Of a stretch of DNA of 64,000 nt, positions 56,655-64,000 are shown in pieces. Position numbers and translations under genes: made by a program. Numbering within the stretch: position 1 is the first letter of the stretch; each line of letters opens with the position of its first letter. Where the stretch lies: the NCBI GenBank assembly GCA_035771175.1, contig CM069592.1:42808495-42872494 (forward strand). Direction: 5' to 3'. Under the pieces are notes generated by a model, which saw only the letters and a program-made list of their open reading frames with translations, did not search any database and was not told the origin of the DNA. This DNA comes from Paratinospora sagittata (lineage: Eukaryota > Streptophyta > Magnoliopsida > Ranunculales > Menispermaceae).

Positions 56655-57449
56655 CATATGCATCCCAAATAGGATTATACCAACAAACTAAGACACAATT
56701 TTTAGAAGACATGTATGAATTACTTCAAGAGATACCTCAAGGAGAAAAGTTATATATTGGAGGAGACTTTAATGGATATGTAGGAAAAGAGAGGGATTGA
56801 TATAAAATGGTGCACGAAAGATATGGAATTTGGGGATAAAAATGATGATGGGGTGAGCATAGAATTTGCAGTAACATATGACTTTATATTAGCAAACACT
56901 TACTTTAGAAAGAGAGAAGTACACTTAATAACATTTAAAAATGGATTTAATAAAAGTCAAATAAACTTCCTCTTAACTAGAAAGGTTGATAAAGTAATAT
57001 GTAAAGATTGTAAGGTTATTTCAAGAGAAACCTTACCCTCGCAACATAGGATAATGGCAGTAAATATAAGTATAAAAAGGACATCTAGGTCAAAACGTGA
57101 AAATATTAACCCAAGAATTAAATAGGGGGATTTGAAAGGAGAAAAATTAGAAATACTTAAAAGCAAACTCGTAGGAGAAATGACTTAGAGTATAGACAAT
57201 GAACCTAATGCAGTGTGGTATTAAACGACTAAATGCATAAAAAACGTAGCCAAAGAGGTTTTAGGAGAATCAAAGGGTGTCGGTCCATTAGGGAAAGAAA
57301 CTTGGTGGTGAAATGAAGAAGTTCAATCTGCCATAAAACGTAAAAAGACAAACTACAAAATTTGGCAATAGGTTAAAGATGCAGAAAGTTTCCAAAATTT
57401 TATGTAGGACAAGGACAAAGGGGGGGATTAGGTTGAAAGAAAATTGCAA

Positions 57450-58041
57450 GATTGGTAGTTTTGTGTAGGGAATGGTTATGGAAAGTAGAGGTAAAGGGTT
57501 AGAGTAGAGAAATAGAAGGTCTAGAAATCACTCCTAGAAGCCCTTGGCATCACACCTAAGGTTGGATTGTATCACACAAACCCAATAGAGAAAAGACTCA
57601 AATCTGTAACTTGTTCAATGCTCCAAAAGAAGATTACAATCCTATTTATAAACACTTACAACGCAAAAGATCAAGAATCATCAAATGATTCTTGAAAAAT
57701 ACAAGCATTAAAACTCTAGGAAATCTAACAACCTCTAGGAACTCCAAGTATTCCATGGAAAATCTAAGAACTCCATAGGAACACTAAAATAATTATGACT
57801 ACTATTTATTTTATCTAGGAAAACTAAGGATACTTAATACTTCTTGGTGAAAGAACCAACTCTTTGACTTTCTTCTTGACCAACTTTTTGGTTGTACAAC
57901 TTCATTAATAAGGTGACCCATAAAAGGTCACAACTAGCTCCACCATCTTCTAGAGAATTCCAAATCAGAATTAGTGTCTTAGAATCTTTTCTTCCTCTCT
58001 TTTGATAAACTTTTTTTTATTTCTGCCACTTGTCTACTTCA
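57450..58041 (-). repeat. Presumed 3' LTR of the chromovirus
   Basis: Lies directly after the polypurine tract GGGGGAAT on the minus strand and starts TGAAGTAGACAAG. The other end is uncertain (near 57445-57465). The partner LTR is not in the window, so this is an inference from position. Confidence 0.55.
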
Positions 58042-58052
58042 ATTCCCCCGGG

Positions 58053-58524
58053 CTACGAAAAACTCGTCCCCAACGAGTTAAAAGCGTGGAATCTATCATA
58101 AAGGTCACGATCTAGTCGTTGGAACTCATCATCTGTGATCCAAGTACAATCTGAAAATGGTCGTGCTTTCCATTTAACAAGATACTTTTGATAATCACCA
58201 CCTCTTGTGGAAACAATCTGGTAGTCAACAATGTCTTCAATTTCATCCTTTGAACTTGGTGCATATGGAAGACTAGCATTGGGACCTCCATTTGATGTAT
58301 TTTCTTCATGGCCGGGATAAAGAGTGATATTCTCTATGTTAAAAATGTTGTTAATTCCCATTGTCAAGCAAATCAAGGACATAAGCAATAGAGTTAATCC
58401 TTTTGAGAATTTTGAATGGACCAGCATTCTTGGCCCTAGGATAACATTCAGGCCATATCCGCACCATAACCATATCTCCTTCATTAAACTTAGCAAACTT
58501 TCTTCTAAATCCACATAAGCTTTG
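58053..58524 (-). pseudogene. Chromovirus integrase C-terminus and chromodomain
   Basis: The integrase tail FAKFNEGDMVMVRIWPECYP is followed by AKNAGPFKILKRINSIAYVL in another frame. A linker leads to the chromodomain EIEDIVDYQIVSTRGGDYQK then YLVKWKARPFSDCTWI. The aromatic cage pattern (Y/F...W...W) is present. Such chromodomains target insertion to heterochromatin in the chromovirus group. One frameshift is visible near 58375. Confidence 0.85.
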
Positions 58525-58529
58525 TAAGC

Positions 58530-58837
58530 TGTAGAATTATAGAGAGATTTATGTTTGAGGATCTGTTAGCAATATTAGGGGCTAATATCGAGGAGATCTA
58601 CAGCTAACAGATCAGTTTTTTCTTATCCCATGATTTTAGGAGATTTGGTAGTCTGTTACCAAATCTGTAGATATAAGTTTCCTGTTTTATTGCTTTCAGT
58701 TTTAGGTAGTTCTGATTTCCTTTCTAGATTAGCTGTAAATATCCCTAAAATAGATGAGCATTATCATCTATATAAAGAGGGGCCTGTAACCTTCTTTTGC
58801 AATAGTGGAATATTACTCTTTCCTTCCACAAACAAGA
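58530..58837 (+). repeat. Copia-C 5' LTR
   Basis: 308 bp, TGTAGAATTATAG to ACAAACAAGA. Paired with 63348-63655 at about 98% identity. A TATA box CTATATAAAG lies at 58768-58777. Confidence 0.95.
58768..58777 (+). promoter_or_regulatory. TATA box in the Copia-C 5' LTR
   Basis: CTATATAAAG about 60 bp before the LTR end, followed by AGGGGCCTGTAACC. It occupies the usual U3/R position for copia LTR promoters and is conserved in the 3' LTR at 63586-63595. Confidence 0.7.
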
Positions 58838-58940
58838 TGGTATCAGAGCAATCTCTGAACCCTAATTCCCTCATATGACCAAATACGGGAAACGTGATTC
58901 AAGAGCTACCGTTTCCCAAATCACCTCCAATCAGGAAACC

Positions 58941-61900
58941 ATGGCTTCCAACAATGATAGTAACCTCATGCCCATTACAAGACACAAACTGAATGGGAAC
59001 AACTATCTCCAATGGTCCCATTCTGTAATGATGTTCATATGCGGAAAGGGCAAAGATGATTATCTCCCCGGAGATGTTGCCAAACCAAACAAGACAAATG
59101 AAAAGTTCAAAGTCTAGAATGTTGAGAATAATATGGTCATGTCATGGCTCATTAATTCCATGACAAATGACATTGGAGAAAACTTTCTTCTCTATGGAAC
59201 AGCAAAGGAGATTTGGGATGTTGCCAAGGAAATATATTCTAACAATGAGAATACATCGGAATTATTCGAGGTGGAAAGTGTTCTTCATGACTTCCGCCAA
59301 GGAGAATTAACGGTGACTCAATACTTCAACACTCTCAATCTGTATTGGCAGCAGCTAGACTTATTCGAGGAGCACAATTGGAGTTGTCCGAATGATGGAA
59401 TCAGGTATAGACAAATAATAGAACGGAAAAGAATATACAAATTTCTGATTGGATTAAATAAGAACCTTGATGAAGTACGAGGAAGAATTTTAGGATCCAA
59501 ACCACTACCAAATATCCGAGAAGTTTTTTCAGAAGTTCGGAGAGAGGAAAGTCGAAAGAAGATCATGATGGGATCTCAAGATTCTGTGACAAATCCTGAG
59601 AGTTCAGCACTTGTGGTGAGAGGGAATCCATCCAACAACAACGATCACAGACCAAAGAAAGGGCGACCATGGTGTGATCATTGTCGACGTCCTGGTCACA
59701 CCAAGGACAACTGCTGGAAGATTCACGGCAAACCAGCAGACTGGAGACCTTCCCGGTTTGCCAATGACAAAGAAGGACGAGGCAACCTTGCTTCCATGGA
59801 TGAACAACCTCCACCCGAACCAACTCCCTTCAGCAAGGAACAGATAGAGATCTTGCAGAAAATGTTCAGCCAATCCTTGCCTGCACCAGCTCCCACTGTG
59901 GTTGGTACCGTATCCCTGGCACAAAAAGGTAATTTTTTAAGTGCTCTAAATGCTAACAAGGAGAGGCTCAGTCCATGGATTATAGACTCAGGAGCTTCTG
60001 ATCATATGACTGGAGATGAGAAGTTGTTTTCAACTTCCACCCCATGCTATAAAAATTTAACTGTGCGAATAGCTGATGGGTCACTCTCAAAGGTGGCTGG
60101 TACAGGCTCGGTTCAAATTTCAGAGAACATCACTCTTGATTCTGTTCTACTTGTACCAAAATTAAATTGCAATTTACTGTCCATTAGTAAACTCACTCGG
60201 GATCTCAACTGTGTTACTAAATTTGGCTCAAATCTGTGTGAATTTCAGGTCTTGGACTCGAGGAAGACGATTGGCAGTACTAAGATGTGTTCGGGGCTCT
60301 ATCTTCTAGAGGTTAATGATCCTCCTCAAGGAGCAATTCATCAATCAGATTGTTCAGTGTCTAGAAGTCTTGTTTCTTTGTCTGTGAGTCAGTCTAATAA
60401 TGATAGTGCAATTATGTTATGGCACTATAGGTTAGGTCATCCAAATTTCTTGTATCTTGAGAAGTTGTTTCCTTCATTATTCCATAATAAAAATCCAAAT
60501 AAATTTCAATGTGAGATCTGTCAATTCTCTAAACATATTCACAATTCTTATCCTAACAGATCCTACAAAGCATCTCAACCTTTTTCCATGATTCATAGTG
60601 ACATATGGGGTCCTTCTAGGATAAAAAATGTTACTGGTTCTCGCTGGTTCATTTCATTTATTGATGATCACACTAGACTCACATGGGTATTCCTCATGAA
60701 AGAAAAATCTGAGGCAAACCAGATCTTCAAAACCTTCAATACCATGATCCAAACACAATTCCAAGCAAAAATTCAAATTCTGAAAACTGACAATGCCAAA
60801 GAGTATTTCAATTCCAGCCTTAATGATTATCTCATGTGTCATGGTATTGTTCACCAAAGTTCTTGTGTTAACACTCCTCAACAAAATGGTATTGCCGAAA
60901 GAAAAAACCGGCATCTTCTTGATGTGGCTCGGTCTCTTATGTTCTCTACCCATGTACCAAAATATTTCTGGGGTGAAGCCATGCTTATTGTTGCATACCT
61001 CATAAATAGGATGCCATCTCGGATTCTTAACTTCCAGACTCCCTGTCAAATTCTCCTTCAGTCCTTTCCCACTACTCGTCTCATCTCCACCATCCCATTC
61101 AAAGTTTTCGGGTGTTCAGCTTTTGTCTATGTCCATCAACAACACCAAGACAAACTTGATCCTAGAGCTCATAATGTATTTTCCTTGGGTACTCTCCAAC
61201 TCAAAAAGGATATAAATGCTACTCACCGGTCACTAAACAATTCTATCACTCCATGGATGTCACCTTCTTTGAGCAACAACCTTATTTCCCCAAATCTGAT
61301 ATTCAGGGGGAGACTAATTTTATCCTAGAATATCAGCTTTGGGATATTGAAGAATCACCTCATGTCTCTCCTAATTATATCCAAACCTGCCCATCACTAA
61401 ATCATGAATCACTTCCTCCTCAAAATCTCTCCCTTGAGTCTTCTTACTTCCTAAAACCTCCTACTCAAGATCAAGCCAACAATCCACCTCAAAATCTGGA
61501 CTCTATGCAATCAACAAAGAGTGATGAATTGATTACCTACTCAAGGAGGAGAAAGAACCAAAAGGAGATGGAACAACAAGCATCTCTTGAGCAAACCCAA
61601 GAGTCTGACTCAAGTCCTAGACCAAGTGAAGATCCACCAGGTAACACTAATCCTGAAACTAATGATGACAATGGCCTTCCTATTGCTGTGAGAAAAGGGG
61701 TAAGATCATGCACAAAACATCCGATATACACATTTGTGTCATATGAAGGATTGTCACCAAAGTTCAAAGCTTTTGTTGCCAACCTCGGCAACATCCAAGT
61801 TCCTAATAATATACAAGAAGCTCTCGGCCCACCAGAATGGAAATCAGCAGTGTATGAAGAAATTCATGCACTAGAGAAAAACGGAACTTGGGAAATCTCT

Positions 61901-63340
61901 GACTTACCAACCGAGAAACGCCCAGTAGGCTGCAAATGGATCTTCACAGTAAAATATAATGAAGATGGGAGTGTTAATCGGTTCAAGGCACGGCTGGTTG
62001 CAAAGGGATTCACCCAATCATATGGAATCGATTATGAGGAGACATTTGCTCCTGTAGCCAAGTTAAACACAGTTTGGGTTTTATTATCTTTGGCTGCAAA
62101 CCTTGACTGGCCTCTCCACCAACTAGATGTCAAGAATGCCTTTCTAAATGGGGACCTAACTGAAGTAGTGTACATGGAAATTCCCCCCGGATTTGAGACA
62201 CAAACTACATGCAACAATGTTTGTAAACTTAGGAGATCTCTATATGGGCTCAAGCAATCTCCAAGAGCTTGGTTTGAAAGATTCACAAAGGTAGTGAAGA
62301 AGCATGGCTACTCTCAATGTCAGACGGACCATACACTATTTGTTAAACATTCTTCTGCAGGAAAACTTGTTGTCCTCATAGTGTATGTGGATGACATAAT
62401 CCTAACAGGAGACTATGAAGAGGAAATCTGCACCATCAAAAGTTTACTAGCTGCAGAATTTGAAATCAAGGACCTTGGGAATCTTAAATATTTCCTAGGT
62501 ATGGAGATTGCAAGGTCAAGAAAGGGAATCTTTGTCTCACAGAGAAAATATGTCCTAGATCTCTTAAAAGAGACTGGAATGCTCGGGTGTTAGCCGGTGG
62601 ATACTCCTATGGATCCAACTATCAAACTAGGAGCTAAGGAAAATTGTGCACCCGTGGACAAAGGAAGATACCAAAGATTAGTAAGTAAACTAATATACCT
62701 ATCTCACACACGACCAGACATTGGATTTGTTGTTAGCATGGTAAGTGAGTTCATGAACAATCCAAATGAAGAACACATGGAAGCTGTGTATAGAGTCCTG
62801 AGATACCTGAAACTAACACCAGGTAGAGGATTGTTTTTTGAGAAGAACCAAAGAATAGATATTGAAGTGTTCAGCGATGCAGATTAGGCAGGATCAGTAC
62901 AAGACCGAAGATCAACTTCAGGATATTGCACTTTTGTGTTGGAAAATCTGGTCACTTGGAGAAGTAAGAAGCAGTTAGTGGTGTCAAGAAGCAGTGCAGA
63001 AGCTGAATTTCAGGCAATGGCACACGGTATTTGTGAGGGAATTTGGTTAAAAAGGGTGCTAAAGGAATTAAAATTTTCAGATGAAGAACCTATGAAAATG
63101 TTCTGTGATAATCAATCAGCAATCAGCATTGCCAAAAATCCAGTTCATCATGATAGATTAAAACATGTGGAAATTGACCTACATTTTATAAAGGAGAAGA
63201 TAGAGGAAGGAATAATCAAGATGTTGTACGTGCCTACATGTCTTCAGACAGCAGACATCCTTACCAAGGCTCTACCGAGAAAGGTGTTTGATGATTTGAG
63301 TTCCAAGTTGGGGTTAATTAATATTTACCTCCCAGCTTGA
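58941..63340 (+). pseudogene. Copia-C gag-pol polyprotein, broken
   Basis: Domains in order: gag (ATG at 58941, HKLNGNNYLQWSHSVMMFI), zinc knuckle CDHCRRPGHTKDNC (about 59674-59715), protease WIIDSGASDHMT (near 59980), pre-integrase HYRLGHPNF, integrase blocks IHSDIWGPSR, KTDNAKEYF and NTPQQNGIAERKN, RT with LDVKNAFLNGDL and VYVDDIIL (about 62384), and RNase H ending PTCLQTADILTKALPRK. The breaks are TAG at 59115-59117 (a Trp in relatives), a one-base deletion near 61174, TAG at 62591-62593, and TAG at 62885-62887 (Trp in relatives). The 731-codon middle piece (59133-61328) and the 446-codon RT piece (61253-62593) are otherwise intact. Confidence 0.93.
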
Positions 63341-63347
63341 GGGGGAG

Positions 63348-63655
63348 TGTAGAATTATAGAGAGATTTATGTTTGAGGATCTGTTAGCAATATTAGGGGC
63401 CAATATCGAGGAGATCTACAACTAACAGATCGGTTTTTTCTTATCCCATGATTTTAGGAGATTTGGTAGTCTGCTACCAAATCTGTAGATATAAGTTTCC
63501 TGTTTTATTGCTTTCAATTTTAGGTAGTTCTGATTTCCTTTCTAGATTAGCTGTAAATATCCCTAAAATAGATGAGCATTATCATCTATATAAAGAGGGG
63601 CCTGTAACCTTCTTTTGCAATAGTGGAATATTACTCTTTCCTTCCACAAACAAGA
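63348..63655 (+). repeat. Copia-C 3' LTR
   Basis: 308 bp, the same start and end as the 5' LTR, directly after the polypurine tract and directly before TAAGC. Confidence 0.95.
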
Positions 63656-63660
63656 TAAGC

Positions 63661-64000
63661 ATTGCTTAAAGCAATCTTTCGACGAACATCCTCATGAATA
63701 TCACGTATATGTGTACCAAAAGCTTCAGCTTCTGCACTAGGTCTTGCCTTTATTGGTAAAGGAACCAAATCAATAGGCTTCCTAGGAAGATGTCCAGTCA
63801 TGATCTCAAATGGTTTTGACTTGTACTCCTATTGACTGAATTGTTATATGCAAATTCAGCAGTAGAAAGAATTTGATCTCGGCTTGAAGCATGTTCACCA
63901 ACTAAACAACTAAGTAAATCGTCCAGTAGGTGAAACTAACGAATAATTTGGTGGGTATTGGGAAAAAAAAGAAGGTTACAACTAGGGACATTGAAGTTAT
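63661..64000 (-). pseudogene. Chromovirus integrase, upstream part
   Basis: Minus-strand decayed coding. From the right it reads a LLGEHASSRDQILSTAEFAY block, NNSVN, a block with KPFEIMTGHLPRKPIDLVPL in shifting frames, and DIHEDVRRKI up to the Copia-C insertion. The Ty3/gypsy integrase order agrees with the part at 58524. Confidence 0.8.

Larger units (their letters stand above)
53183..57440 (+). mobile_element. RTE-clade LINE relic with four insertions
   Basis: The pieces, read in order, are 53183-53483 (repeat-bearing 5' region and VATWNIETLTGKGMKIVN), 54975-55233 (RRKVNIICLQETKWVGEKSK, YYIGKHKNRNGVGIIVNK), and 56655-57440 (LYIGGDFNGYVGKERD, then FAVTYDFILANTYFRKREVH, KSQINFLLTRKVDK). These are the endonuclease blocks of the RTE clade. 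The coding continues cleanly across each inserted element. The RT part is replaced by a gypsy insertion and lies outside or is lost. Confidence 0.85.
58530..63655 (+). mobile_element. Copia-C, near-complete young Ty1/copia element
   Basis: 5,126 bp with two 308-bp LTRs, primer site TGGTATCAGAGC at 58838, polypurine tract TTGAGGGGGAG at about 63337-63347, and the exact 5-bp duplication TAAGC (58525-58529 and 63656-63660). The LTRs differ at about five positions by eye. The element ends are TG...GA rather than TG...CA. The coding region would be a single gag-pol but for three TAG codons and one frameshift. Confidence 0.95.
57445..64000 (-). mobile_element. Ty3/gypsy chromovirus, partial, split by Copia-C
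   Basis: On the minus strand, integrase similarity enters from the right edge (64000-63661: ILSTAEFAYNNSVNRST-like, then a PIDLVPLP-like block) and is cut at 63656. It resumes at 58524 (FRRKFAKFNEGDMVMVRIWP) and ends with a chromodomain near 58090. A polypurine tract lies at 58042-58049, and the 3' LTR-like region (58041 down to about 57450) begins TGAAGTAGACA. The duplication TAAGC flanks Copia-C. The 5' part is beyond the window. Confidence 0.85.

Overview
This is plant nuclear DNA, from a eudicot with a large, repeat-rich genome. The evidence is two recognisable plant genes with GT-AG introns, plus a dense mix of plant transposon types: copia, gypsy chromovirus, L1 and RTE LINEs, MULE, hAT and Au-like SINE. 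The sequence does not let me name a species.

Only two host genes are visible, both on the minus strand. The first is AKR2, the cytosolic ankyrin-repeat receptor for chloroplast outer-envelope proteins. Its start codon is at 19023 and six coding exons run leftwards to 735; the last ankyrin exons lie beyond the left edge. Intron 2 is about 11.8 kb and intron 1 about 3.2 kb, both swollen by transposons. The second is a WBP2-like GRAM-domain protein, with four exons between 49889 and 32615. A 16.6-kb intron separates its first two visible exons, and the 5'-most coding exon was not found.

Layout from left to right: 1-19023 is AKR2. Its introns hold LINE tails, a decayed L1 (5.6-12.2 kb) interrupted by a hAT MITE that itself carries a second hAT MITE, a 5'-truncated L1, another hAT MITE, two Au-like SINEs and a copia relic. 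19487-24553 is a 5.1-kb MULE inserted about 460 bp upstream of the AKR2 ATG. 26166-31312 is a second MULE, with hairpin-rich TIRs and a 675-codon transposase reading frame that lacks its C-terminus. Both MULEs carry related 178-bp tandem repeats at the same internal position. 32615-49889 is the WBP2-like gene. Its large intron holds an L1 relic split by Copia-A (TSD AAGGT), which is itself split by a 5'-truncated L1 tail, a larger L1 (LINE-B) and a hAT element, and that hAT element is split by Copia-B.

From 52.5 kb to the right edge I see no host gene. There is a hAT-like MITE, then an RTE-clade LINE interrupted by a composite hAT element, a 280-bp solo LTR, a 1.4-kb solo LTR and a minus-strand Ty3/gypsy chromovirus. 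The chromovirus is split in its integrase region by Copia-C, the youngest-looking element, whose two 308-bp LTRs differ at about five positions.

Most boundaries rest on target-site duplications (TSDs) that I could read directly, so the relative insertion order is well supported. All the retroelements have disrupted reading frames. The strongest unusual signals are the 178-bp array shared by two MULEs, the palindrome-studded MULE TIRs, the tRNA-like foldback element that split a MULE gene, the non-canonical TG...GA ends of Copia-C, and the depth of nesting inside two apparently functional genes.
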